Origin: Brugia malayi
Taxonomy: Eukaryota; Nematoda; Chromadorea; Rhabditida; Onchocercidae
Assembly (NCBI RefSeq): GCF_000002995.4
Contig: NW_025062479.1
Coordinates: 10,955,721-11,019,720, forward strand
DNA length: 64,000 nt
Direction: 5' to 3'
The notes under the pieces were generated by a model. It made no database searches. It saw nothing but the letters and a program-made list of their open reading frames with translations, and was not told where the DNA came from. Shown here piece by piece: positions 36,759 to 50,990 of the stretch (within the stretch, counting starts at the first letter, position 1; each line of letters begins with the position of its first letter). The translations under genes were made by a program, and so were the position numbers.

Positions 36759-38870
36759 ATGTCATCAAGATTGCAACATGTAGTTATCAATGATAACCCG
36801 GAAACTTTAGCAATATCACAATTTTACACTAATTATTGTACAAAAGTAACAATAACAATGACAACAACAACAACAACAAATGCAACAACATCATCCGTAA
36901 TATCATCAAAAATGATAACACAATTCGGAAATAAACAACCCGAATCGTGCATTTATTCAGGAAATCGTAAAATTTTTGCGAAAACATGGAATTCAGCCAT
37001 TCATCGTTTGTCACTTCCTATCGTTGCTCATCTTCATCCTGAATTTCATTTTATTATACCAATCGTTAATTATAAAAGATTTACGGCAAAAGACGGTTCA
37101 TTTCCTGACCATATAAAGGTTTTCATTTTCATATATATATATGCATATGTGCTTCTATATATAATTCAGGAAAAAGAATACAATAATAAGAACTGACGAG
37201 GAATTAATTAATAAATATGAATTTACAAGTAGGATGAACAAAAAAAAAAAACAGAACAAAACAAAAATGTTTAAAAATTCTAGATATATATCATTTGCAT
37301 TTTATAATCAAGTATATACCTATTCATTTACACATTCTTATATTTCTTTGAGCAGTTAGGTTATAGTCATTTATTACTTATTAAGTTATAACTCATTCGC
37401 AACAATGCTTAAGTTATGGCTCTTTATTACTCAGTTAAAGTTATGACGTATTCATTACTAAACTAAGTTATAACTACTCATTACTTACGTTATATTCATT
37501 CGTAATCCGTAATAATGGTTATAGTTTTGGCTATCCGTTAATTAAGTCATGACTATTCATTACTTAGTTAAAGTTATTACAGTTTATAAGTGTTTAGGAA
37601 GAATGAATAAATGAAAAAATTCTTTCACCATTTTTATATTCAATAAAAAGCAAGATATTAGTCATCATCACCATCACAATCATCGTTACTATCATTACCA
37701 TCACTATCATTATCATTATTACCACCATTATCATCATCATCCAAATATACGCCGGGGCGTGTCAGTCTGTCTTTCGTTTCATGCATATATGGTGCACTTT
37801 ATTTTGTTATTTGATAGGTCTGTCAGTCGCGTTTTTCAGGGTGCTATAAAAAAAAATTGTGATAGATAGATAGTTTGTAGGTTGTGTGCGAATTCTTTTC
37901 ATGTTTTGTAGCTTTGTTCTTTTTTTATTCTTATTTTTTTGTGTTTAGGAAAAATTATTTTCTTCTTTATTTTTTTTTTTTAATAAAAAATTTTGTTATA
38001 AATAACAAAGTGTTTCTTTTTTCACATAAAAGAATATGAACAGGAATTTTTTTTTTTCTTTCTTTTTTTAATACGATTAATATGTCGGATTTTTTTCCAT
38101 TTTTCGGCTGTTTTTTAAGAGGTGGTTTAATCATATCCCGGATATTTTCCACTTCTCGGTCTTTTTTTAACAGTGGTTAATATCATATTCCGAATATTTT
38201 TCCACAAAACAACAGATTGGAGAGAATGTGATATGATACGATTAGGAAAAAACTGAAGGAAAATTCCTCATTCAGTGATCAAATGATCAAAATAAATAAT
38301 CAAATAAATCAGTCAATAATTTTCGCATTAATCAAGAATTATAATATATTGGAAAATTAGTTTTTATGCGTATTAATCAGTTAACTGTTACGGATGATAA
38401 TGATAGTTAGATAATTACAGTGTGGGAAAAGTGAAAAGAAGAAAGACGTTTAATTTTTTTCCTCAATTTATTAAAATATATTAAACGATATTATATTTAT
38501 AAAAAAATGATATTGTGTTTGTAGAAATTAATTTCATGATTAAATTTATTAGAATTTACGATATGAATAATTGAATATGTAAAAATTTTAATTGCGAGCC
38601 AAAAAAAAAAAATAAACAAACATAAAGTGATAATTTAACTGTAATAAAATTATTCTGAAGCAAAAAATTGTAGTTTTAATTTCCTATTTATTTCTGATTT
38701 TATAATTTTTTTATTTTTAATGTTTATAGAAAATGACGGATAGAAAACGTTCATTACAAAACAATGAGCACTCCAAACGAGTAACGGTAATCGATCGACC
38801 TGGTCAGGATAAAGTACATTTTACCGGAGCTCGAACAAGACATCGAATTGTAGATGTATTAAAAGGATTT
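36759..38870 (+). CDS. soc-2: Upstream alternative N-terminal exons, probably of SHOC2/soc-2
   Basis: Exon 36759-37118 (ATG, 120 codons, MSSRLQHVVINDNPETLAIS...) and exon 38730-38870 (47 codons) join in phase 0. A TTTTTTCAG acceptor 118 bases before the ATG could be a trans-splice site. The second exon is clearly coding (KMTDRKRSLQNNEHSKRV..., DRPGQDKVHFTGARTRHR..., DVLKGF) and exits in phase 0 at GTAGGT. The first SHOC2 body exon (55657) begins in phase 0, so the join [15 protein letters not shown] is possible and gives 662 residues. The motif KVHF fits the RVxF PP1-docking consensus, and the SHOC2 N-terminus is where PP1 docks in the vertebrate protein. Assignment to soc-2 rests on phase, strand and this motif; an independent gene with exons I missed in the 14-kb intron is the alternative. 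An in-frame ATG at 38733 is a possible later start. Confidence 0.6.
37360..37580. repeat. Degenerate ~35-base minisatellite
   Basis: Six or so diverged units built around ATTACTTAGTTAAGTTATGA and a CATTC-type spacer, with variable length. It lies in the intron between the two upstream soc-2-type exons and is followed at 37660-37745 by a CAT/CAC trinucleotide-rich run. Confidence 0.7.
38072..38205. repeat. Three tandem units of about 50 bases
   Basis: Units start near 38070, 38125 and 38176. Each runs TTTAATAT/CATAT, then CCGGATATTTTCCA or a variant, then TTCGG..G/CTTTTTTAA and A..GTGG. The units differ by substitutions and small indels. The array is in the same intron as the 37360 minisatellite. 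Confidence 0.65.
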
Positions 38871-41800
38871 GTAGGTTTTACTTTTTTTTCTAATTAGCGA
38901 TTCTTTTATTGGCTCTTTTTTTTTAAAAAAAAAAAAAGTATGAAGTAATCAAGCAGGAAAAAATTTATTAACGATTATTTCATCATTGAACATATTGACT
39001 AAAAATTTAAATAATTTTCGAAAATGTTATATTTTGAAATTATTAAGTGGTGAAAGTTGAAAATGTGATCTTTTTTTGGTTTTTCAAATTATTTAAATTG
39101 CTTTTTTAATCTTTGGGATTCCAATAATATTTTTTTCGCTTTTTTTTCACGGTTTTTTAAAATCTTTTTTAAATTCCATAAATGTTATCCCTAGTTAATG
39201 TTATTTTTTCCATTTAATTCACACCAAAATATGGAAGTAAAAAAAAAAAAAAAAAAAAATAAATTGGTGTCATTTTGGTTTCCAAATTATATAATTATTA
39301 ATCTTACTGTATGGAAATTAAGTTAGAATGTAAAAAAAAATTAGAAAAAAATTTTGTTTTGAATTCTTTTATATAAAATTGTCAAACGATTTCTTTCTTT
39401 TTCTATTTTTTTTAGAGATATTATTATACATTTTTCATTGTTTCATATTATGTGTTAACTATTTCATTTCATTTTTAGCATTAAAAACTATTTCATTTTT
39501 ATATATGAAAGATATATGTGAAATCATTTGCATAATTTTTATTTTTTTCAATCCACTGAATTTATTTCTATCATTTCCATGCATTCTTTTCATCTACACA
39601 TAAAATCTCATTTTGTTACCTATAATATCATAATAGTATAACATTTATAGTAGTTTTTACGTATGATATTACCTATAAATATTACCTATAATAATTGCCT
39701 GTAATAGTTATTAATAACTCAACATTTGAATTCTTTTCATTGATATGCGTTTAAACTTTTTAAGGAATACGTAAATTTTAGTTTTATTAATATTAATATT
39801 AAAATTCGTATGGTGCTAATAATAATAATAATTGTACATTAGATTCCTAGTTTCTCTTTTTTTTGCTTCATCATTGGATGATTCTAGCTTTTTTTCTTTT
39901 TTCTTCATCTCATTTATTTAGTGTAATATTTCAAATTTCATTGCCTATAATTAAATTTTTTAAATGAAAATAGAAAAAAAGAGACGAGTAGAAAGTAGGT
40001 TAAAGAAAAATTACAGATTACAAAAATTAATATTTTAGAATGAAATTCAAGAAATAGATCTTATTTTTTATTATGTACTGACGAAATCTATTGTTCATAC
40101 CTCCTTTCATCTTTAACTAATTTGTTGAGCTTTCTCATAGTTAATAAATACTTTAATACTTAATAATTAAACATCTAATATATCAAATTGAAAAACTTTA
40201 AGAAAAAAGATGAGGGAAGAAAAAATGTTTTAAATAAGATGAAATTGAAACTTAGGAAATGACTAATCAGCGATTACATTCATTTTAATTCATCATTTAT
40301 TAAACAAAAAGAAAAATTAAGGGTCAAAACATTATAGTAAATAATTTCGATGTTTTACTATTTCTTTTCCATATTTATCTTGTATTCTTCATTTCTCCCT
40401 TTTTTCTTTTCTTTTTTTTTTTTTTTTTTTGTGTGTGTTTTTCTTATGATTTCCTGTTAAGTTTATGAACTTTAAAACATATCTTTTGCTTAGTGGAGTT
40501 TTTTTTTAATATTCTATCATAGATTTGTGAAATTCCACTTCATTTCAGTGGTTCTAGCATTATTCATCTAATAAGAATAATAGCAGTAAAATAAATAATA
40601 ATGCTGATGACAGTGATAATCATAATCATAATAATAATAAATAGTAAATAATAGTAATGATTAACAGTAGTGAGATCATTTTTATTCATTTCTTTCATTA
40701 AAAACGACCGTAAAGAATAAAAATTTATTTTAATTTCATTTATTTGTTTAATTTATTCATTCATTTTTATTATATTGATTTGAAGTCATATTTTTGCATA
40801 TGTTTTAAAATTTTCACTCTTATTCTCCATTTTTCTTTTTCATCCTAGTAATTTATCAAAACTTGGTCATTATCAAAATGATTTCATTTAATCTTTCATA
40901 GTTATCTCATATCTCCGATACGATTATAATAGAACAGTTGACAATATCTCTCCTTCTCTTTCTATTTCATTATAACTTATTGTTTAAAATTAATTTAATT
41001 GATCCAAAAATATTGATATGAAAGAAAAAAGTAATTATTTATGATAAGCGAAGAAAGTTTTCTATCTTTCTTTATTTCCTTTTTTTTCTTATCATTCCCT
41101 TTCATTTATTTTGTTATCACTAAATATTTCAATAATTTCATCCTTATTTTGGCCGAATATATATACATATATGCGATTAAAAACAAAAAGAGATTCTCAT
41201 TTTATTAAAATTCATTACTTTATTGAGAAGTAAGCGGGAAGATAAGACAGATAGAGAAAAAAATTTTTTAATTATTTCCTTCTCTCTCTCTCTCTCTCTA
41301 TATATATATACATATATATATATATACATGCATACAACTACCATTTTGCTTCCTTCAACTAATACTTTTTTTTTATTACAATGTTGTGGTTCTCTTCCTA
41401 AGAGAAAGCATATTACATTTAAAAAATGGAAAATAAAAAAAAGAAAAAAATTTGGAAAACGGTTTGTAATGACCATTTGCTCTTCCCACTTTTCTTTCTT
41501 TTTGTTTCCTTTTTTTTTTCTTTCAACTCCCAAAATTACATTCTTGGAAAAGTCATTTTTGCATAAGAAGAAAAGAAAAAGAAAAAAAGTTGAAAGGAAT
41601 CGAATTTTTTGTCATTTTAATGGTTTTTTTTTTTGCTTCTCAATATTTAATATTATCTAATGTACTCAATTTTCTTCATGAAATTTCATCATTTTTTTTT
41701 TTTTTTTCTTAAAGCTTATCTAATTATCTAATAATTGTTAATTGAAATTTTAATAGAAATTTTTTATTCATGTTATTAGAATGAAAATTTTTGTTTGATT

Positions 41801-44112
41801 TTATTGATAATCCAAAATTAACATTTTTTTAAGGTTGGATTTTTTAAATTTAAACTCTAATGTATGAAATAAACGCTATTATCTGTTATTATTTCACTAT
41901 GATAATTGATAAGAATCTTATTTAAATGTGATACAGCCATTATGACAGTACAATACTGCAAATTGTTGTAATGACAAATTCATCTACCAAATTTTTGTCT
42001 TTTCTTTTTCTTTTTTGCTAGTTCAGTTATTGTCTCTAAAAAAAAAAAAAAAATTTAAATGAATATTTTCTAACATCATTTTCAGTTAATTATATAATTC
42101 AACTTTAACGCAACATTACATTTCTGTTTACTTGTGTTACATGTAAACAGAAATATTTGTTATAAAGAGAGGGAGAAAAAAAGGAAGTGTAAGACACTGA
42201 TTGTAAAATAAAATATGTACAATTTTCAACAATCTTTGTGTATTTTACATATATCTTTCGTCTTCATCCAATCAAAGAATTCATTTTACTTTTTTCTATT
42301 CCCATTTTTTTTTTCTTTATTTTCTAATATATTAGTACCGCTGTTGACAATGACAGCAGTGTCAGCACTAACGATGATAATGATGATAGCAATGATAAAT
42401 GATAGTAGTAGCAGTAGTGATTTGTATGACACAGTTTTTCGAATAAATGTCTCAACTATTCTACTGATAAGTGCTATTGGTCAGAATAGTAATGAGAATA
42501 TTCTATTTCATGTTGTAAAGTTATTAAGCATTGGTTAATCGTTATTGCATTTTGCTGCATAAATTGATCGAAGACAAGAAAACGATTAAAAAAAAATTTT
42601 TCTTTTAAATTCTTTTTTTTTTTTTTTTTTTTTGCTCATTCATTATCATTTTTCCTTTTTTTATCATTTTAACTATCTGTAATCTATATTTTACAATACT
42701 TTCTTTTCGTTTTTTCTTTTTTTGCCTGAAATATTTCGAAATACTATCCTTTCACATTATATAAAATCAAAGTTGCAATTGTTGAGTTAAAATTTAGATT
42801 TTACATAATGTAAAAACTATAGTACAAGTATTCCAGATGATCACTTATATCTGCTCAATTAGAAAAATCACATTGTTGGCTTACTTCATTGCTGTAAATC
42901 TATCAAATTAATAGTAATTAGGGTTCTTTTTTAAATGAAACTTTAAAAACTAATAACAATAAGTTAATTTTGTTCAAATCTTACATTTCGATCCAGTTTC
43001 AATCAGAAATATTTTTTGGGAGATATGTTTGCTTCATGCTGTATATCATATGTGAGAAATAAAATTTGTTAATAAAATTATTTTCTATTCATTATTTTTG
43101 TCAATATCCATTTTTGTTAATGATGAATAAAAATAAACAATTATTTATTGATAATTTTCTCTTCCAATACTTCTAATGCATTATTAATTTTTATCCCATA
43201 ATATAATCAAATACAAAATATCATTTATTTTACACTCCAAATGATAATAATAATGATAATAATAATAGTAATCGATAACGAAATATCATTTGCTTCCAAG
43301 TAATAATAATAATCGATAATTTTAAAACAGAGCTTATCAATAAGATCTGAATAGAAAGATTTGAAATGAAAGAAAAAAGAAGATTGAAATTAAGAAATAT
43401 TAAAAATAATAAACAAATAAATAATTTATTCGTTTATCATTTTTAGTTTGAATTAGCAATAGTAGTGGACAAATTATCAACCCAAATCATTTTCCATTTG
43501 TCCAGATGGTCACTTCAGCCATTCATTCATTCATTCATTCATTTCCTATCATCTCAATCCATCTGTTCCTGAAATATTTCATTTAATAACCAATTCATAT
43601 TTATTTCATTGTTGTGTGATTGACCATTTGTAATTTTTATGATGTGAATTGTTGAATTTTTGGTTTAGCTTTTTTTTCTTTCTTTGTAAATTGTGAATGC
43701 TTTACTTCTAAATTTCATTTCACAAATTTTTTTCTTTCTATCTTTCCCTCCTCCTATCTCATTCATTTTAATCAATTCTTTCCCCCTAATTTCATTTATT
43801 TTGTGTTAACATTTTTTTAAAGCATACAATTATCTTGAATATTTTCAAATCTCTGTCTTTGTCTCTCTCTCTCTCCTCCTTTTTTTTTTTTTTTTTTAAA
43901 AAATCTTTTTTCGTGTTTGTTTGTGTAAAAGCTTATCAGTTCATTGTTATATCATTTAACAACTTTTATCATTTGGGCCTCTCAACATTTCTTCCACTTT
44001 TTAATTTCTTTTTCTTTATTTGATTTTAGAATGATAAATGAATTTTCTTCATTATCATTTTAATGCTACAAGTCAGTTGTGGCTAATTTGTGATAAATTT
44101 GAATAATAGAAG

Positions 44113-44116
<4 letters not shown>

Positions 44117-44166
<50 letters not shown>
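44117..44166. repeat. (TA)n microsatellite
   Basis: Roughly 25 uninterrupted TA dinucleotides, followed by GCATATGCATAT. Other, shorter TA runs are at 23609-23626, 54226-54250 and 57208-57236. Confidence 0.9.
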
Positions 44167-44169
<3 letters not shown>

Positions 44170-47100
44170 TATGCATATTTTAATGAATACAAAGAAAAGA
44201 TACCAGTATTGCAGAAATGAAAGTTTAATAGTGTGCAACATTTATCAAATTAATCAATATCATCCAGTAGAATTATCATCGCATATATCAAATTATCACA
44301 CAAGCATATTATATAGATAAACGAGTATATATTCAAATATTTCTAATTTCATTTATCATTTTCTTTTTCTTATTCTAATTGATTAATATATTCATCTTTT
44401 TATAATTAACTGCTATAAAATTCATTCTAATTATCACACATATTTAATTTGTTTTGCCTTTTTTTGACTGAATTTGTTTTTGTTTTAAAAATTATTACAG
44501 TTATTAAAATTAATTTTATTTTTTAGCTACAATAATATAAATAGGTAAGAAAGAAAAGGAAGAAAATATTAAAGCGAGAAAGAGAAAAGACGTGAAAATA
44601 TTTTATTTCCAAATTTTCTTACTTTTTTTTGCATTCTCAAAATTGATGAGTAAAATAAGATGAAGTATAATACTGTAGAGTTGGGTAGGGTAGGATTGAG
44701 TAGGGTAAATGTTATTAGAAAAAACGAAAAGGAGGAAAAACAGCACATGATAGAAAAAGAAATTAAGACTGAATGATTAAGTATTTAAGTGACAAAATTG
44801 CTTATTCACAGAAAATTGTAATCGATTTTGGTATATTTACGCTTTCTTTTTCCTTTTTCTTCTACAATTTTCTTTTTCATCATTTAAAAATTTTTAAATA
44901 ATATTCATTAAATAATATTCATAAATAATATTCATAAAAAGAAAAATAATATCCAAAAAGGAAATATATAACAAATAAAATTTTCATCAATACATTTATA
45001 TAAAAGATTATAATAGGTAAATTTTTATTAGTTCATTTCTATAAAAGATTATTAATATGAGGAAATATCAGTACTGGCGTTCTTTTGTTTTTTTTTTTTT
45101 TTTTTTGTACATTTTCAAGCTTTTCTTTTTCATTCCATCCCTCTTATGATCTTTTGAAATTTGCTTCATTATTATTTAATAATGTACCATTTCTAAACCA
45201 CTAATATTAAAAATGTTAAGAATGAAAACAATAATCCAATCAATTTTTCCTGTTTTCACTTATTCACCACAATTCATTCTATCTTCACAATAATTTTATC
45301 TTGTTTTATTTATTTGTTTGTTTTATATGTTCATTTGTTTATATGATTTTTATTTATTTAATTTATATTTAAATTTGTTTATTCCATAATTTTATTTATC
45401 CCTTTTTTTCATCGATTAATACATATTTCATTTATTATTAGCAAAATAAGTGTTTTTACAATAATCAATAAAAGATTTAATGTTTTGTTTATTATTTTTT
45501 TTTCGTTGTAAAAGTTGACCAAAAAAAGTTTTTCAAAGCTTGAATAAAATGGTAGGAAAATAAAACAGCAAACAAACACCTATAGTGAAACGAGAATTTA
45601 GTAAAAAGTATTAAAAAAAGAAAAAAAAAAGATGCGATGAGACGGCATTAGACGAAGAAAATGACAGCAAATAAAAATAGAAAAAAAAAAAAAAAACGAA
45701 AGAAAAAGAGTTAACAGTAATATTTGGAGAAAAAAACTGGTCAAAAATTATTTTTTCATTGCATCGGTTTTAATTTTAAGCCTTCTTTCTTTCTCTTTCT
45801 TCCTTTTTTTCACAAAAATAATCTCTTTTTTTTTTTTTTTTGTTTTTAAAATTTTAATCTTTTTTTTTTAATTAGAATTTAATTATTTTGTTATGCTAGT
45901 TTAATTTTAACAAATTTCATTTTTTCTTATTAACCAGCTATTTTAGTCTGTTGAAACATGGATGATAAAAGGATGAACAATTTCAAATGAATGAAGAAGG
46001 ATGAAGAGGGAATGATTAGAGCAATAAATCTTGTTTCCCATCTCTAATTTTATTTGTTATAATTCTATCACTTTTCTCTTTGTGTTCCTCTTTCTCTCCT
46101 TACATATTTCAATCACTTAACAGTAATATATTATCATTTCTTAATGAAAAAATTTTTTTCTTTATTTCAATTTTTAACAAATTTACCAGCTTAATTTTTA
46201 CATTTTTTACGTATCAATAGTTATTGAAAAAAAGAGAATTAAAAAAAAAGCAAAATAAATTAGCAAATGCCGTTTAAATTTTTTTCTTTGTTTTTATTGT
46301 TATCATTTGTATCATTTTTAAAAGTGTTTTCCCATGAGGAAAAAAAACGAAAGAATAAATAAGCAAGTCTTCTTCGAAAATTTTAACCATTAGAAAGGTT
46401 TTTTATTTAATTGAATTTTAATTTTAATAATTAAAAACTTTTTTTCTTTGTTTCATTTTATTATGCAAAAATTTTTGCTTGAAACAATTTTTAATAATTA
46501 GTGCTATATTCGTTTCTTTTTCTGTAATATGATGTAAAAGTAATAAAATTAATTATTATACGATATTAATACCAAATCTTATTTCTTTTATTTTTCGTTT
46601 TTATTTTCAATTAGTTTCGGCATTTTTATAAAATTTATTCATTAATTAATTGCTATATCAATTGTTCTTTTTTTTGTCACAGCAAATATTCTTCGCTTTC
46701 GTTCTTTCTTAATTGATTTAATCAATTAATCGATAGTTTTTCATCTTTAAATTATTGTCAGTTTCATTCTGTCTTCAAATAATTCGGTAATTTGCAATTT
46801 ATTTTAGTTTTTTTTCTTTTTTTGCTTTTTTCTATCGATGGACGTTTAAAAAATGAAATATAAAAGTTGAAATAAATCAGAATTTAAATTTTAACCTTTT
46901 TTTTAGTTTTTGGGTCTATGTGTAAGAATTTTGGATGCTAAGCATTCTTAAGAAGTGAACGAGACAGAGAGAGAAAGAAAGGGGGAGAGAGAGAGACTAG
47001 ACGAAACTTCATAATACTTCGTAATTCAGCTCTTTTTTTAATTTAGCAAAAAACAAGGGGAAAAAAATCAATTTTCTTACCATTCATTCTTTTTTCTTTT

Positions 47101-50100
47101 TTAATCCACTTTTCCACCCATTCAATAATCTCTCTATCAATCATTCTATTTTTTTTTCTTTTTTTACTTTTCTTTTTGAAACATTGCATAAATAAAGATT
47201 TTATTTTTTTATAAAAATTTGCAGGACTTAGAAAAAGGACGAAATAAAGAAATGAAATTAAGGAATAATATTCTGAAATTTCTTCTATAATATTTACTAT
47301 TAATTATTATTTAGATCAGCGCATATAAACTTCCAATAATTTCTTATTTATATGTAAATGCAGAAAAAAAAGAATGAAAAATATTTAAATTATTTTACAT
47401 TACATCAATTAATACTTTTAACGATAGTTCATAACAAAAAAAAAAAAGGAAAGAAAAATTTAAAAACAATATTAAATTGATAATTAATGTTTTAACGGTA
47501 AAGATATTTTTTTTTTAATTTGTCTTTTTTTTTTCACTTTCTTTATTATTATTATATGAAATGCTCGTTTAGTTTTTTTTTTTTAATATATAAATTTCTA
47601 TTGTTATGTACAGGATATTAATATTTTATAATTAGCAAAAAAAGAAAAATTTTTTTTTCGTGAAAATATTTAAATTTCTAATCATTTCGTTTCCAAAAAA
47701 ACGTTTTAATATTATCAGGTAAGCAATTTCCTTTTTCTTAGGTAATTAAATAAATGAATTAATTGCAGGTATGTATGTGTGTATGTATGTGTGCATGTGT
47801 ATTTCACCATATTATCAGTATCGGAACCGGTTGTACTGCGCTAAATTTGATGCTTCGTAAAAATGATTCGATGTATTATTATCCTTTGTACTAATAAGGA
47901 CTTATGTCAGCAGAATTGACTTCCATTCCAACTTCGTCTCCTTTTTTATCATTTAAAATTTAAATTGTAATGCATTTTCCATTCTTTTACCGCATTATTT
48001 ATTGAACGATGATAATTTAAATTACTTTTATTATTTCTGTAATGTCAATAATAATTTAGAGTAAGTATTTGTATATATTTAAAATTTTTAATATAATAGA
48101 TTATATATATATATATGACTATATATGACAAATTACCATATTATATATATAAAATAATAAATTACCATGCTCTGTCTGTGTGTGTGCATGTGTAGTGTAT
48201 GTGTGTGGATTGTGTAGAATAGAAAAAAGAGGTTAAAGTGAAATTAAATGTTTATTGTGTTGGAATGACAAAAAAGATAATAATAAATAATGATTATTAA
48301 CACGAATATTACACTTTTATTTATCTATTAGTTATAATTAAATTTATTGATTTCATATTATAGTATTTATATCTTTTTTTAATGTCAAATAAATAATTTA
48401 TTCATTGAGAATTCAATAAATGTTTTTTACTTTTTTTTGTTTATGTATTTTCATCTTATCACTTTTATCATCACTTGACTGTACGTTAGTATTATACTGC
48501 ATGGATATATGATATACATAATTGATGAAAATGCAAACCGAAATTAATCATTTATCAATTTCATTAATTAATTGTTTTCATTTAGATTTTTTATCAGTTT
48601 TTGAAATGTTCATTTTCATTTTTAAGTTAATAATAATATTAGATTGTATGGTCATCTAACATTCGTTTTAAATCTTTTCCATATTTCTATTTCATTATTT
48701 GAATGATTAAGATGAACCAATTTTTAGTTGAAAAGAAATTAAATCAGTTAATTAGTAACTTTAACCATTTTATTACATCATAAAAGTATACTTTCGATTT
48801 CCATTCATTAATGAACGGATAAATTTTGTACCAATTTTAATCATTCCTGCAAAACTAAAAGAAATTATTTTCTTCAAATATTTTGATGCGATTTATGTAC
48901 AGTATACTTCATCCAAAAAAATTATTAAAAATTCTTTTCTTTCATTTTTTTTTTTTTTAATGGAACGGAGATTTATCAAATTTTGATCATCATTTTACTT
49001 TTCAACCACATTTATGGTCTTTTTCCCTTTCCGCTATTTTGCTTCTTAAAATTTTGATAAATAACATTCTTTCGCATTTCGCAGTCAAAAAAAAGAACGA
49101 AATCCGTTTCTTTTTTTCTTTATTTTCTTCATTTCAATTTAAGTCTTTGGTTACAGCTAATCAATCTTTCACTATTTTTATCTATTTAGTTACATACTTT
49201 TCTACTTTAAAAAAAAACAAAAATTTAACCGAAAAATATCTCATTTTCTTTTTTTTTCACTCTTTGTCCCTCTTTCTCTCTCCCCCTTTCTTTTTCTCCC
49301 TCTATCTCAACTTCTAACTTTTGCAAAAATTAATTAATTTTGAATAATGCACTTATTTAATCATTTATGATTTTTATTGAAATAAAAATAACGGATAGCT
49401 TATTATCTGTCGGAAACATTTTTTTTTTTTTTTTTTTGTATTTTATTTTTCTATTCATTTCTTTCTTTCCTACTCTCTTTTTTCTATTTTATTTCAGTTT
49501 TAAATTTAATGTGTTTAAAAATTTTCACACATCTAAGAATGATATATGGAAGATATGATAATATTATTTCGCTTGCCGATGATGAAATTGATAAAAAAAT
49601 CTTAAAAAATATTGGAAATTTTACCAAAAAATTATATATCATCTTTAATATATTGTATTTTATCCTTTTTTCCAATTGATATTATTGTTATCAATCATTA
49701 TGAAAAAACTATTTTTGTTTCGAGATTTGCTATAATTATTATTTTCGGGAAAAACGAAAAAGTAACTAAATTTGGATTTTGTTAAGAAAAGCAATTGACA
49801 AACGATTTTATTTGTTTTCCATTATATTCTTCATATTTTTATTTTTTGTTTTTCATCTTATTTTTGCCTCTTTTAAAAAAAAAATGGTTCTTAGTAATGC
49901 TTTTTTTCTGTTTACAAGACTTCTACTTACATTTAGTTTTTCTTTTTTTTTCTGTGCTCTTTTTTATTTGAAAAAAATAGATATGAAATATAATAATAAT
50001 AATAATGTATGCATAACGAAAGTTGTTTGAAATGATTAAGAATCAAATTTCAATGAAAAAAAACAAGGAAGAAAATTACATCAATAATTTCATCGCAAAA

Positions 50101-50910
50101 TTTCATCGTTTCAAATGGATGGCAGTAATTTTTCCTTTCCTTTTTCTTTTCCCTTTCTTAAAAAAAATTAATAAATAAAAATAAAAAAAAATTGTAATAT
50201 ACGGTTAGTGATATTAAAAATCAATAAGAAAAAAATTCTGAAATATTTCAAAAGCTATCAAAATATGAATGGAGTCATTTTTTTGAGCAAAAGGACTGAT
50301 ACAGCGGAAAAAAGAAAAATTAGCTTGTTTATTTAAAAAAAGAAAAAAAGGAAAGAAAAAAGGGAAGGAAGAAATGGAAGACAAAAGATAGGAAAAGCGC
50401 AATGGTCTATTCAAAACATTTCTACTTTTATCTAATGTGTGATAACTTGTAATGTTTACTTTTAATAATACAAAATTCTAAATCGTATAATTATCGTTTA
50501 TTATTTTATTTTTATTACTTCATTAACAAATACCAAATATATTTCTTTTTTTGTCAATTGTATTCATCATATTAAAATTTTTTTAATCCTTTTTATTTTT
50601 TTTTTTTTTTTTTGCAAATTTTTGTTTTTATCAAATTTTAGTAAAAAGATTATATTTACACTTGGCATTATTGATTAATTATCAAAAAATTATATCGCAA
50701 TATAAAATCTTATTACAATTGAAAATGTTTACATTTGTAATAATTTATATTTAGAGTTGAAAATGGAAGATTTTTTTTATAAAAAGGATTTTTGAAATAA
50801 TCCTTTAAATTTTAACATTTCAAAAAAAAGTTTGAATAATTTCATTTTAATAATTTGAAAACTTTGAATTTTTAGTAGTTAATTCTGAGGATTCATTCAA
50901 TCATTGATGT

Positions 50911-50935
50911 ATATATATATGTATATATATATATA

Positions 50936-50966
<31 letters not shown>

Positions 50967-50990
50967 ATGTATGTATGTATGTGTATATCT
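50911..50990. repeat. Compound TA / TG / TATG microsatellite
   Basis: Alternating purine-pyrimidine sequence: TA repeats with ATG interruptions, then about seven TG units, then about eight ATGT units and a short TATA end. Such alternating tracts are length-variable and can adopt left-handed DNA; only the repeat itself is observed. Confidence 0.9.

Noticed and set aside
41177..41660. Long overlapping open frames on both strands (118 and 145 residues)
   Set aside because: Both come from TC, TA, A-rich and T-rich low-complexity sequence; no splice signals or recognisable protein.
42330..42540. Ser/Asp-rich open frame considered as an alternative SHOC2 exon
   Set aside because: It is GATAAT/AGTAGC repeat-like, and the frames after the nearby AG either stop quickly or have no usable donor.
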